This document shows, piece after piece, positions 10,032 to 19,694 of a DNA stretch of 32,253 nt; position 1 is the first letter of the stretch; the number at the start of each line of letters is the position of its first letter. The stretch is from Candidatus Adlerbacteria bacterium. GTDB lineage: Bacteria > Patescibacteriota > Minisyncoccia > Phycocordibacterales > SBAW01. The notes under the pieces were generated by a model. The model did no database searches. It was not told the DNA's origin and saw nothing but the letters and a program-made list of their open reading frames with translations. The translations under genes and the position numbers were made by a program. The DNA lies in assembly GCA_028286785.1 (NCBI GenBank), contig JAQBQX010000019.1, positions 1-32,253 of the forward strand. The letters run 5' to 3'.

Positions 10032-11384
10032 ATGTCAGTGCAAAGCTTTCGCCGCGAATCTCCTAATGCATTTAATGCAGTGCTAGCAGCGCTCGGGTTT
10101 TTGCCGTTTATTATATTTCTGATACTGGGCTACATTGCTACGGCTCCGCTGAGCCAGGCCCAAGTGCTTGATATGGTGCGCCACCGCGTGTTGCCTGCAG
10201 TGGTGCAGCTGCGCTGTATGGATGCCAATGGCGACGAGGTGCAGTCAGGTTCGGGTATTTATAATACCGACTCAGAAGGCGCCTATGTTGATACCAACGC
10301 GCATGTGCTGCGCGCCGCGGACGGAAAGTTTTATGGCTGCAATGTATATTTTCCCGTACCAGACACGGGCGGATTTTATCAATCTGCGTACTATGCCGGA
10401 CCTGGGTCAGTAGTTTTGTACGACCAGCAGCAATCGGTCGTTGATGGCGAAACCATACAAGGGATCGACTATGCGCAGCTCCAGCTCGATGGTCCTTTGG
10501 CCGATGAGCGGGGTCGGGCGTACCCATTTCCACCAGTACAGGTAGATGGCTATCAGCCCATGGTGCGCGCCTGCCTGCCATACAAAGGCACTCCGCTTGA
10601 AATCGGTTCGCACATGTATGTGCTTGGTTATCCAGGTGTGGGCGACGATTCACTGACCTTTACCGACGGCGTCGTGTCCGGCTTTACTGGCGAGCATGGC
10701 GAATTTATTAAAGGCTCTGCCGTCGCGGCACCTGGCTCGTCCGGGGGAGTAACAGTCGAATCTGAAACGGGTTGCTTTATCGGCTTTGTTACAAGTGTCG
10801 AGAGCGATTCAGGCGGTACTATTACCCAGATACTGAGCGGTGACTTTATCACCAGCTTCCTTAAACATTTAACCGGTGTACATACCTATACGCCAGAGGT
10901 AACTGCGCAGCAAGGCAGCGCTGGGCTCACTAACAAAGTAGAACTTGGAAACATCTCGCTTGCATACCCATCAGACTGGAGTGTCGCAACTAGTACCAGC
11001 AAAACCGACGGGACCCAGGCGCTGTATATCCGATCTCCGTACGAAGGGGCACTGGATGGTATGGCCGAGGAGATGGACGTGTGGGCAAGCCCGATGGGTT
11101 CTACATCTATTGAGGCACAAGCCCGCGACATGTTTGTAAGCGCCAAAGCAGTGGACCCAGATGCCACAAAAACAACCTCTACGCTGGAGGGCGTAGACAT
11201 ATACACCATACAGCTCGTGGACAACACATATGCGTATTTTCCAGAAGAGATAAACACCGAAATCTCCTATTTCCGCTACAAAGACCGCGACTACGAAATA
11301 GAAATCGACTGGCCCATTGGGTCTGAAAGCCACGCTTACAAGACCGTCTTTGACCTCATTATGAGTTCCATAAAGTTTCGATAG
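10032..11384 (+). CDS. Membrane-anchored trypsin-like serine protease
   Basis: N-terminal TM; candidate catalytic triad TNAHVL (His), GIDYAQLQ (Asp), AAPGSSGGVTV (Ser). Confidence 0.75.
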   Translation: MSVQSFRRESPNAFNAVLAALGFLPFIIFLILGYIATAPLSQAQVLDMVRHRVLPAVVQLRCMDANGDEVQSGSGIYNTDSEGAYVDTNAHVLRAADGKFYGCNVYFPVPDTGGFYQSAYYAGPGSVVLYDQQQSVVDGETIQGIDYAQLQLDGPLADERGRAYPFPPVQVDGYQPMVRACLPYKGTPLEIGSHMYVLGYPGVGDDSLTFTDGVVSGFTGEHGEFIKGSAVAAPGSSGGVTVESETGCFIGFVTSVESDSGGTITQILSGDFITSFLKHLTGVHTYTPEVTAQQGSAGLTNKVELGNISLAYPSDWSVATSTSKTDGTQALYIRSPYEGALDGMAEEMDVWASPMGSTSIEAQARDMFVSAKAVDPDATKTTSTLEGVDIYTIQLVDNTYAYFPEEINTEISYFRYKDRDYEIEIDWPIGSESHAYKTVFDLIMSSIKFR

Positions 11385-11401
11385 CCTGTATAGTAGGCCT
11401 T

Positions 11402-12745
11402 ATGACCGAGGACCCTAAAGAAAAGAGCAGCCTCATGGAGAAAATAATATCCCTCTCTAAGCGCCGCGGTTTTGTATACCAGGGTTCCGAAATCTACGGC
11501 GGTCTCGCTGGCACTTGGGACTATGGGCCGTTGGGTGTGGAGCTTAAAAACAATATCAAAAATATTTGGTGGAAGATGTTTGTGCAGGGTCGCGACGACA
11601 TGTACGGCCTGGACGCGGCTATTTTGATGAACTCGCGTGTATGGGAGGCAAGCGGTCACGTGTCTGGCTTTTCCGATCCGCTAGTTGAGTGCGAAAAGTG
11701 TAAAAAACGTTTTCGCGAAGATCATCTCGAAGACAAAGCGAAATGTCCTGAGTGTGGCGGCAAGCTCGGAGAAGCACGTCAATTTAATATGATGTTCCAA
11801 ACACAGATTGGAGCAATGGAAGGTTCTATTTCATATTTGCGGCCGGAAACTGCTGGCGGTATTTTTGTAAACTTTAAGAATGTTGTCGACTCGTTCCATC
11901 CCAAACTGCCGTTTGGTATTGGGCAAATCGGAAAGGCTTTCCGCAACGAGATCGCTCCGCGCGACTTCATATTCCGTGTCCGCGAACTGGAGCAGATGGA
12001 AGTCGAATACTTTGTCCGCCCAACTGAATGGGAAAGCAGTTTTGAAATGTGGCGCAGCCAGGTGCATGCATTTAATGCTGCTGTTGGTATCCCGAGTGAA
12101 AATGTCCATGAGCTCGAGGTGGGCGACGGCGACCGAGCGCATTACAGCAAACGCACTATCGACTTCGAGTTTGATTTCCCGTTCGGTCGGAAGGAACTTT
12201 ACGGTTTGGCGTATCGCACTGACTTTGACCTCAAGGCGCATGAAGTCGGTTCTGGTACTGAACTGAAATACCAGGATCCGGAAACTAACGAAAAATTTGT
12301 TCCGCATGTCATCGAGCCATCGTTTGGTGTCGACCGTACATTTTTGGCGGTCCTTGCCTCTGCCTACGCCGAAGATGAACAAAACGGGGAAGTGCGCACC
12401 TACCTCAAGTTCAAACCTGCAGTTGCGCCTGTTAAAGCGGCAGTATTTCCGCTCCTTAAAAACAAACCCGAACTTGTCGCCAAGGCTCGCGAGATCTATA
12501 TCGCCCTTAAAAAGGATATTCCGCAGATTATGTGGGATGACAACGGCAACGTCGGCAAGCGCTACCGCCGCCAAGATGAAATTGGTACTCCGTGGTGCGT
12601 CACTATCGACTTTGACACATTGGGCGAAAACCCAGCCCTGTTGGACACTGTGACTGTGCGCGACCGCGACTCGGGCGAGCAGATCCGCATGCCTGTCGGG
12701 GAGTTATCCTCATTCATCTCCAGCAAAATCAAAGAAGAAATATAA
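11402..12745 (+). CDS. glyS: Glycyl-tRNA synthetase (dimeric class II)
   Basis: SKRRGFVYQGSEIYGGLAGTWDYGPLGVELKNNIK, zinc-type C-x2-C pairs, LRPETAGGIFVNFKNV, RVRELEQMEVEYF motifs. Confidence 0.97.
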   Translation: MTEDPKEKSSLMEKIISLSKRRGFVYQGSEIYGGLAGTWDYGPLGVELKNNIKNIWWKMFVQGRDDMYGLDAAILMNSRVWEASGHVSGFSDPLVECEKCKKRFREDHLEDKAKCPECGGKLGEARQFNMMFQTQIGAMEGSISYLRPETAGGIFVNFKNVVDSFHPKLPFGIGQIGKAFRNEIAPRDFIFRVRELEQMEVEYFVRPTEWESSFEMWRSQVHAFNAAVGIPSENVHELEVGDGDRAHYSKRTIDFEFDFPFGRKELYGLAYRTDFDLKAHEVGSGTELKYQDPETNEKFVPHVIEPSFGVDRTFLAVLASAYAEDEQNGEVRTYLKFKPAVAPVKAAVFPLLKNKPELVAKAREIYIALKKDIPQIMWDDNGNVGKRYRRQDEIGTPWCVTIDFDTLGENPALLDTVTVRDRDSGEQIRMPVGELSSFISSKIKEEI

Positions 12746-12759
12746 GGTAGAATAAAGGC

Positions 12760-13839
12760 ATGTCTACCCCTCCTCGCGACATGCACGTAACCATCACCGC
12801 CAGGAGTATCATAACCGCCATACTTTTTTTGCTGTTGGTAGGTCTTGTGTGGGTGTTGCGCGACATCGTGCTTATTGTTCTCTCGGCGGTAGTTATCGCC
12901 TCGGCCATAGAGCCGGCGGTCGGGTACTTTTATCGCAAGGGCATACCGCGCATTGGCGGCGTCATGCTTACGTATGCCATTGTCCTGGGGGCGTTTTTTA
13001 GCGTCCTCTTTTTCTTTATCCCTCCCATCCTCAACGACGCTGCGACGTTTTTGCGCAACTTACCCCAGACGCTCCAGACCATCAACTTTAATGACCTGAC
13101 CCACGGCTTGCTGCCTGCGTGGGGTTCGTCATCGTTTAACTCGGCCGACCTGCTTAACAGCGTGTCGCAAACGGTCGCAGACTCGACCGGCGGGATGTTC
13201 AGCACTGCGGCAGCATTCTTCGGCGGCCTGACATCATTCATACTCATCATTGTTTTGTCATTTTACTTTTCAGTGCAGGAAACCGGCGTTGACGACTTTT
13301 TGCGCGTGGTGACCCCGGTCAAAGAACAAGCCTACGTGCTCCACTTGTGGAAGCGCTCGCAAGACAAGATAGGCAAGTGGATGCAGGGGCAATTGGTGCT
13401 CGGGGTTATTGTGGGTGTCTTGCTGTACCTTGGTCTCGTAATCCTCGGCGTGCGCTACGCGCTCCTGCTGGCAGTATTGGCTGCCGTGTTCGAACTCATC
13501 CCGGTGTTCGGGCAGATTATGGCCGCAATACCGGCGGTTGCTATCGCATATACCGACGGCGGGCTTTCGCTCGGTGTCTCGGTCTTTATTTTGTACATGG
13601 TGGTGCAGCAATTCGAGGCGCACCTGATTTATCCGATTGTGGTCAAAAAGGTGGTGGGCGTTCCGCCCCTGCTGGTCATCCTAGCGCTCCTTGTTGGGTT
13701 TAAATTAGTGGGCTTTTTGGGCGTATTGCTTTCGGTCCCGATTGCGGGAGCTATCCAGGAATTTGTGTCTGACGTCGACCGCCAAAAGACCCGGGCGCTT
13801 GCGCGTGCAGGCCTTGCACCAGACGGAGAAGAGAAGTAG
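12760..13839 (+). CDS. AI-2E family transporter (PerM-like permease)
   Basis: Multi-TM protein with VFELIPVFGQIMAAIPAVAIAY and QQFEAHLIYPIVVKKVVGVPPLLVILALLVG signatures. Confidence 0.9.
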   Translation: MSTPPRDMHVTITARSIITAILFLLLVGLVWVLRDIVLIVLSAVVIASAIEPAVGYFYRKGIPRIGGVMLTYAIVLGAFFSVLFFFIPPILNDAATFLRNLPQTLQTINFNDLTHGLLPAWGSSSFNSADLLNSVSQTVADSTGGMFSTAAAFFGGLTSFILIIVLSFYFSVQETGVDDFLRVVTPVKEQAYVLHLWKRSQDKIGKWMQGQLVLGVIVGVLLYLGLVILGVRYALLLAVLAAVFELIPVFGQIMAAIPAVAIAYTDGGLSLGVSVFILYMVVQQFEAHLIYPIVVKKVVGVPPLLVILALLVGFKLVGFLGVLLSVPIAGAIQEFVSDVDRQKTRALARAGLAPDGEEK

Positions 13840-13851
13840 GGTTGTACCTAT

Positions 13852-15300
13852 ATGGCCCAAGAGAATTCTAAGCAGAAACCGTTTTACCTTACCACCACGC
13901 TTCCGTACGTTAATGCCGACCCGCACATCGGCTTTGCTTTAGAAATTGTGCATGCGGACATCATCTGCCGCCACGAAAGGCTCAAAGGAAGGGAGGTGTT
14001 TTTTACCACCGGGACCGACGAACACGGACAGAAGATTTTTCAAAAGGCCCAGGAAACCGGTCAGGACACGCAGGCATACGTCGATCATTATGCCGAGCAG
14101 TTCGGTAAACTCAAAAATCTACTCGGGCTTTCATACGATGCGTTTATCCGCACTACCAATGCAGGGCATAAGCTTGCTGCTCAAGAAATGTGGCGCCGCT
14201 CGCTTGCAAAAGGAGATATCTATAAAAAGAAATATAAAGGTCTGTACTGTGTGGGCGACGAAATGTTCCTCAAAGATACTGACCTGGTTGACGGCAAATG
14301 TCCTAACCATCCAAACATGGACCCGGTAGAGATCGAGGAAGAAAATTATTTCTTCCGTCTCAGCGCATATCAAGACAAGCTCCTTGCATACTTGGCGCAA
14401 GACGGTGTGATACTGCCTGAATGGCGTCGCGACGAGGCGATAAAATTTGTTGCAGGCGGACTCGAGGACTTTAGTATCTCGCGCGAAATAGCTCGCATGA
14501 GCTGGGGTGTTCCGGTGCCAGACGACGACAGCCAGGTTATGTATGTGTGGTTCGATGCTCTCACTAACTATATTTCGACTCTTGGTTGGCCTGAGGATAC
14601 TGATGAGAATTTTGCAAAGTTTTGGGAAGGCGGCGAAGTAGTGCAGGTTGCCGGCAAAGACCAAGTGCGTTTTCAGTCTGTTATGTGGCAGGCGATGCTT
14701 ATGTCTGTCGATGTTAAAGCGACCGACAAGGTGGTGTACCACGGCTTTATCACCTCCGGCGGGCAAAAAATGAGCAAATCGCTAGGCAATGTCATCGAAC
14801 CCGCTGCCTTGGTGGAAGAATATGGCACCGAGGCTGTGCGTTACTTTTTGGCTCGGCACATACATCCGTTCGAGGACTCCGACTTTACCCTGGAGCGCTT
14901 TAAAGACGTCTACAATGCCAACTTGGCCAATGGCCTGGGTAACTTGGCTGCGCGCATCATGACCTTGGCACAAACGCATCTGGAAAGCCCGGTTGAAGCG
15001 GGAGAGGTGGAAATACCCGCAGAATATTCAGAGGCGTTCGAGAATTTTGAGATCAACAAAGCTGCCGACGTCATTTGGGAGCGCATCAGTCTCTTGGATG
15101 CACAAATCACCGACACGCAGCCGTTTAAGGTGATCAAGACAAACCCCGAAGAGGGAAAGGAACTGATTGCGGCGCTGGTGGTGGAGCTCGCTGGCATTAC
15201 TAAACTTCTGACTCCCTTTATGCCGGCAACTGCAGAAGCTATTGCCGAAGCAATTAAAGAAAACAAAAAGCCCGAAAATCTCTTTCCCCGCAAGGATTAA
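13852..15300 (+). CDS. metG: Methionyl-tRNA synthetase
   Basis: YLTTTLPYVNADPHIGFALEIVHADI, HGFITSGGQKMSKSLGNVI. Confidence 0.97.
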   Translation: MAQENSKQKPFYLTTTLPYVNADPHIGFALEIVHADIICRHERLKGREVFFTTGTDEHGQKIFQKAQETGQDTQAYVDHYAEQFGKLKNLLGLSYDAFIRTTNAGHKLAAQEMWRRSLAKGDIYKKKYKGLYCVGDEMFLKDTDLVDGKCPNHPNMDPVEIEEENYFFRLSAYQDKLLAYLAQDGVILPEWRRDEAIKFVAGGLEDFSISREIARMSWGVPVPDDDSQVMYVWFDALTNYISTLGWPEDTDENFAKFWEGGEVVQVAGKDQVRFQSVMWQAMLMSVDVKATDKVVYHGFITSGGQKMSKSLGNVIEPAALVEEYGTEAVRYFLARHIHPFEDSDFTLERFKDVYNANLANGLGNLAARIMTLAQTHLESPVEAGEVEIPAEYSEAFENFEINKAADVIWERISLLDAQITDTQPFKVIKTNPEEGKELIAALVVELAGITKLLTPFMPATAEAIAEAIKENKKPENLFPRKD

Positions 15301-15363
15301 TAAGTAGACTGGCTCGTATCTCTGCGACATGATACCCTGCCTAAGGACTTCTTTGAGGAGGGT

Positions 15364-16143
15364 ATGATGAACGAGTTTCAACGTTTAATGGCTGTCGAAG
15401 CGGCGGTCAAGCGCGAGATGGCCAAACAGGACAAGGCGCACGACTGGTTCCATATCGACCGTGTGCGTAAGATGGCGCTTAAGCTCCAAGCAATTGAGGG
15501 TGGCGATCCTCACTTGATTGAAATGGTTGCGCTCGTTCACGACGTTGGCGACCGCAAGGCACATGAGAGCGAAGAAGCTGGGCGCAAGGCAACTCACTCC
15601 TTGCTTGAAAAATGCGGAGTTGGGCCACGGTTTGCTTCTGTAGTTGTCGACATTGCGCATAGAATTTCGTTCAAAGGGTTCCATGTGCCGGACGATATGC
15701 CATCGCTTGAAGGCAAGATTGTCCAGGACGCCGACCGGCTCGATGCTGTGGGCGCAATTGCTATCGCTCGCACGTTTACATGGGGAGGTGCCCACGATCG
15801 GCCCATGTATGACCCGAACATGCCGCCTACACCAGCAAAAACGGCTGAAGAATACTATGCCTCAGGCGGCGCGACGAGCGTCAACCATTTCCACGAAAAG
15901 CTGTTGCACCTGACCGACCGGATGCATACAAAAACAGCGCGTGCTCTCGCATCGGAGCGGACTGAATTTATGCGGGAATATCTCGAGCGGTTTATGTCAG
16001 AGTGGAATTTGTCTGAGGATTGGGAGGCTCGGGTCAGACTCGAGTTACATGAAAGGTCTGAAGATAGAAGGTCATATTTCGACGCAAAACGTAAATACAT
16101 AGAGGAAGCTCGAGCTTTCATAAATAAAGGTCATAAAAGTTAA
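15364..16143 (+). CDS. HD-superfamily phosphohydrolase (YedJ/YpgQ-like)
   Basis: HDWFHIDRVRKMALKL...MVALVHDVGDRKAH...IVQDADRLDAVGAIAIARTFTWGG. Start may be 15367. Confidence 0.88.
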   Translation: MMNEFQRLMAVEAAVKREMAKQDKAHDWFHIDRVRKMALKLQAIEGGDPHLIEMVALVHDVGDRKAHESEEAGRKATHSLLEKCGVGPRFASVVVDIAHRISFKGFHVPDDMPSLEGKIVQDADRLDAVGAIAIARTFTWGGAHDRPMYDPNMPPTPAKTAEEYYASGGATSVNHFHEKLLHLTDRMHTKTARALASERTEFMREYLERFMSEWNLSEDWEARVRLELHERSEDRRSYFDAKRKYIEEARAFINKGHKS

Positions 16144-16153
16144 GAGTTCTCAG

Positions 16154-16180
16154 GCCTGCGCACACGCGCAGGCTTTTTTT
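16154..16180 (+). terminator. Rho-independent terminator
   Basis: GCCTGCG (16154-16160) / CGCAGGC (16167-16173) followed by T7. Confidence 0.85.
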
Positions 16181-16194
16181 GTTATACTCACCCA

Positions 16195-16974
16195 ATGGAA
16201 TATTTCGACGCGCATTGCCATATCTATACGCCGCAGTTTGATGCCGACCGCTCGGAGGTTTTGGCTCGTATGAAAGATGCGGGATTGGGAGCTATTGTTG
16301 TTGGCACCGATTATGCACAAAGCACCCAGGCTCTTGAATTGGCTTCGGCTCACGATTTTTTGTGGGCATCTGTCGGTCTGCACCCCAATGACAATTTGGA
16401 AGAAGCGTTTGATATAGAAAAATATCGTGCCTTGGCGCAAAACCCAAAGGTGGTCGCGATAGGCGAGTGCGGTTTGGACTATTTTCGCTCCGGCGGGACC
16501 GATGCAGAAAAAGCTGCGCAAAAAATACGCTTTGCTGCGCATATCGAGTTGGCGGTTGAGGTGGGTAAGCCGTTGATCATTCACTGTCGCAATGCGCACG
16601 ACGATATGCTGATCATGTTGGGCGAATATAAAGAAAAATTTGGGGACAAACTCCAAGCAGTCATACACTTTTTTACAGGGACAAGTGAACTTGCTCAAAG
16701 ATACCTCGACCTCGGTTGCTACCTGTCTTTTCCGGGGCCGATAACCTATACAACCGAATATGACGAATCTATCCGTGTCTGCCCGCTCGACCGCATGCTT
16801 TCAGAAACTGACTCACCGTATGCAGCGCCCGTACCCAACCGTGGCAAGCGCAATGAACCAGTGCATGTTAAGGATGTAGTCGAAAAACTGGCTCTAATTA
16901 AGGGTTTTTCAGCTGCAGCCGTAGCCGACCAAATAGTCAAAAACGCCACTAAGTCCTTTGGGTTGACAAAATAG
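16195..16974 (+). CDS. tatD: TatD family deoxyribonuclease/hydrolase
   Basis: YFDAHCHIYTPQFDADR, VGLHPND, AIGECGLDYFR, SETDSPYAAPVPNRGKRNEP. Confidence 0.95.
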   Translation: MEYFDAHCHIYTPQFDADRSEVLARMKDAGLGAIVVGTDYAQSTQALELASAHDFLWASVGLHPNDNLEEAFDIEKYRALAQNPKVVAIGECGLDYFRSGGTDAEKAAQKIRFAAHIELAVEVGKPLIIHCRNAHDDMLIMLGEYKEKFGDKLQAVIHFFTGTSELAQRYLDLGCYLSFPGPITYTTEYDESIRVCPLDRMLSETDSPYAAPVPNRGKRNEPVHVKDVVEKLALIKGFSAAAVADQIVKNATKSFGLTK

Positions 16975-16991
16975 GTTTTTAAGAGTATAAT
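16963..16991 (+). promoter_or_regulatory. Consensus sigma-70 promoter inside the 3' end of tatD
   Basis: TTGACA (16963-16968), 17-bp spacer, TATAAT (16986-16991). Confidence 0.85.
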
Positions 16992-17058
16992 TATATTAGC
17001 TGATAGAGCCCGATTTCGGACCTCTAGGACAGCTCTTTGTAAACAAGGAGATGACGCC

Positions 17059-17727
17059 ATGACTACGGTTGTGACCCCATCGACAATCACCACTGGCCAA
17101 ATTGGCAAGCTGCAGGACCTTCTTGTGGCACGTTTGCGTAAAAGTGGATTTTCGAGTGCTGCCATGCAGGTGGTTCTCGAAACTCAGGGCGACACTATTG
17201 GAGATGCTATGCTCCAGGTTATCAGCGATGAGATCGAAGCGCTCGGTGAGGTCACGACTGAGATCATCGTTCGTCATGTTGCCGTCGACCGCACTCGTCT
17301 GCCGCAACAAGCGCTAAACGCCATAGGGTGCCAGCAATGGATTAATCCAGATGTTGTCGCTGCAATGCCACGCGGCGAAGGCTCCGAGGCAGAGGTGTGT
17401 TTTTTCAAACCCAGTCGTTATCTCAACGATGAAGAGGTTGAGAGACAGTACCAGCAGCGAGGGCTCCGGCCTGTTGACCCGTATTCTCTGGCGGCAGTAA
17501 ATGAAGCTGACCCAACATTTGGGGACAAGCGTGAAAATGTCACGCACTGGAAAGATGAACAGGGTCGGTGGTGCTATCTAGCTTTCGCTAGGAGTTCCTC
17601 CGTACACGAACGCTCTCTCCATGTTGGCTGTGGCCAAGGCCCGGTATATAACGAGAAAGGTGAGGTCTCATATGGCAGCGACGTCTGGATGAATGATACG
17701 TGGTTCGCCGGCATCCGCGAGAAATAG
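17059..17727 (+). CDS. Uncharacterised protein (222 aa)
   Basis: Clean ORF behind a consensus promoter and AAGGAG ribosome-binding site (~17045-17050), followed by a strong terminator; no family assigned by eye. Confidence 0.88.
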   Translation: MTTVVTPSTITTGQIGKLQDLLVARLRKSGFSSAAMQVVLETQGDTIGDAMLQVISDEIEALGEVTTEIIVRHVAVDRTRLPQQALNAIGCQQWINPDVVAAMPRGEGSEAEVCFFKPSRYLNDEEVERQYQQRGLRPVDPYSLAAVNEADPTFGDKRENVTHWKDEQGRWCYLAFARSSSVHERSLHVGCGQGPVYNEKGEVSYGSDVWMNDTWFAGIREK

Positions 17728-17741
17728 TTCACCAAACTTCT

Positions 17742-17771
17742 GCCCCGCACTGAAAAGTGCGGGGCTTTTTT
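17742..17771 (+). terminator. Rho-independent terminator
   Basis: GCCCCGCACT-GAAA-AGTGCGGGGC followed by T6. Confidence 0.93.
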
Positions 17772-17813
17772 ATATGTCTTGCGCCGGCTATTTTGACGTG
17801 GTAGAGTGCACGC

Positions 17814-18326
17814 ATGACTACAAAGTCGCAGGACGAAGAGTCCTTTACCCAAGCGAATGATGCGTCAACCGTATACGAGGTTGGCTATCACGTTATCCCA
17901 ACTGTCCCAGAGGCAGAAGTGGCTACCGTTGTCGATGCAATTCGCGCTGTGCTTACCGCACAGTCCGCAGAAATTATTAGTGAGCAGGTTCCGGTCAAAA
18001 CGACACTCGCGTACCGCATCGAGCGCGCAGCGTCAGGCAAAGTAGAGAAGTTCACAGAAAGCTATTTCGGGTTTATCAAGTTTGCCACGGCTCCCGAGGC
18101 AAGCGTTGCTATCCACAAAGCACTTTCTGATAAGTACGAAGTGCTGCGCTTTATTATCGTTCACACTACGCGCGAGGATGCCTTGGCACCACGCCGCACT
18201 GTGTTTGCTTCAGACCGTTTGGAAGGCAAGACGATCGAAAAGCCGGTCGCAGAGGTAGTTGAAAAGGTAGGGGAGGTATCAGAAGCAGAGCTCGATAAGT
18301 CGATCGACGCTTTGGTTACCGAGTAG
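17814..18326 (+). CDS. rpsF: 30S ribosomal protein bS6
   Basis: YEVGYHVIPTVPEAEV...SEQVPVKTTLAYRIE...YFGFIKF; precedes ssb and rpsR as in the classical operon. Confidence 0.92.
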   Translation: MTTKSQDEESFTQANDASTVYEVGYHVIPTVPEAEVATVVDAIRAVLTAQSAEIISEQVPVKTTLAYRIERAASGKVEKFTESYFGFIKFATAPEASVAIHKALSDKYEVLRFIIVHTTREDALAPRRTVFASDRLEGKTIEKPVAEVVEKVGEVSEAELDKSIDALVTE

Positions 18327-18343
18327 TGTGGCATAATTAAGCT

Positions 18344-18838
18344 ATGTACATCAATAAAGCAATGGTCTACGGAAACCTCACCCGTGACCCGGAGTTGCGG
18401 GCGCTGCCCTCAGGTGGGCAGGTGTGTTCCTTTAGCGTTGCGACCAACCGCGTATATAAAAAGGCGGACGGCAGCAAGGCAGAACAGGTAGAGTTCCACA
18501 ATATTGTGGTGTTTGGCCGCCAGGCAGAAACCTGCGGACAATACCTCAAAAAAGGGAGCCCTGCGTTTATTGAAGGCCACATCCAGACCCGCAGCTGGGA
18601 CGCTCCTGAAAAGGGCAAGCAGTACCGCACCGAGATCATCGCAGAGCGCGTGCAATTTGGTCCTAAGGGAGGCTCAACTGGTGGCGCAAGCTCTGGCGGC
18701 TCAGACTATAGCGGAGGCAACGGCCCAAGCAATTCTTCAGCCGGATACTCCGACGCAGAAGCGCCTCAAAAGGCTCCGAAAGACGATGCTATTGATTACC
18801 CCGAGGAAGATATTAACCCAGACGACATCCCATTCTAA
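18344..18838 (+). CDS. ssb: Single-stranded DNA-binding protein
   Basis: MYINKAMVYGNLTRDPELRALPSGGQVCSFSVATNR; acidic C-terminal tip DDIPF. Confidence 0.97.
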   Translation: MYINKAMVYGNLTRDPELRALPSGGQVCSFSVATNRVYKKADGSKAEQVEFHNIVVFGRQAETCGQYLKKGSPAFIEGHIQTRSWDAPEKGKQYRTEIIAERVQFGPKGGSTGGASSGGSDYSGGNGPSNSSAGYSDAEAPQKAPKDDAIDYPEEDINPDDIPF

Positions 18839-18848
18839 TTAAACAATT

Positions 18849-19040
18849 ATGTCAGACAATTACGTACAATTTCAGCGTATAGACTACAAGGATACCGAGA
18901 CCTTGAAGCGCTTCATCAACCCGCACGGCAAGATCATGCCTCGCCGCCGCACCGGTTTGTCATCGGCAAACCAGCGCGAGTTGGCCCAGGCGGTCAAACG
19001 TGCTCGCTTCATGGCTTTGATGCCGTATATCATTCGCTAG
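18849..19040 (+). CDS. rpsR: 30S ribosomal protein bS18
   Basis: [51 protein letters not shown]. Confidence 0.95.
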   Translation: MSDNYVQFQRIDYKDTETLKRFINPHGKIMPRRRTGLSSANQRELAQAVKRARFMALMPYIIR

Positions 19041-19050
19041 TTCAGCAAAT

Positions 19051-19080
19051 AAAAAAGCCCCGCAATTGCGGGGCTTTTTT
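19051..19080. terminator. Bidirectional terminator between rpsR (+) and efp (-)
   Basis: 30-bp perfect palindrome AAAAAAGCCCCGCAATTGCGGGGCTTTTTT. Confidence 0.95.
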
Positions 19081-19089
19081 ATTTCTGGT

Positions 19090-19665
19090 TTATTTTTTGT
19101 CTACGCGCTCGACGTATTCGCCGACTTCGGTATTGATGCGCACAACGTCACCTTCGTTGATGAACAGTGGGGCATTGATGACTGCACCAGTCTCAAGCGT
19201 GATCTGTTTGTTGCCTCCCTGGGCAGTATTGCCTTTGACGGCAGGAGGGGCTTCTTTGACCACGAGCTCGACTTTGATGGGGATACGTACACCGATGATG
19301 CGCTCATCAAACACCAGTGCTTCAACGACAGAATTGATTTTCATAAACTTGGCCGCGTCACCGATAGTGTCTTCAGGGATGGCAAAGCGGTCGGCAGGAT
19401 TATTTTCGGCACAAAACCAAAACTCGCCTTTGTTGGTATACATGTACTTAACCTGCTTGGTTGAAAGGTCCGCTTCCTGTACCTTTTCCGACACGTGGAA
19501 GGCCTGCTCGGTTACCTTGCCCGTAATCAGGTTGCGCAGCTTGGTCTGGTTGACCGGTTTGCGCTGCTGTTTGCGGAAGACGTGCGCGTCGAGCACTTCG
19601 TAGGGCTCCTCGTTAAAGAGGATGACCTTTTTGTTTAAAATCTCGTTATATTCAAGCATTGCCAT
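19090..19665 (-). CDS. efp: Elongation factor P
   Basis: MAMLEYNEILNKKVILFNEEPYEVLDAHVFRKQQRKPVNQTKLRNLITGKV... with EF-P C-terminal OB domains; start chosen from EF-P alignment, not the longest ORF (19731). Confidence 0.93.
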   Translation of the reverse strand: MAMLEYNEILNKKVILFNEEPYEVLDAHVFRKQQRKPVNQTKLRNLITGKVTEQAFHVSEKVQEADLSTKQVKYMYTNKGEFWFCAENNPADRFAIPEDTIGDAAKFMKINSVVEALVFDERIIGVRIPIKVELVVKEAPPAVKGNTAQGGNKQITLETGAVINAPLFINEGDVVRINTEVGEYVERVDKK

Positions 19666-19694
19666 AGTGCCTCGCATTGTAGCTAAAAACCAAT

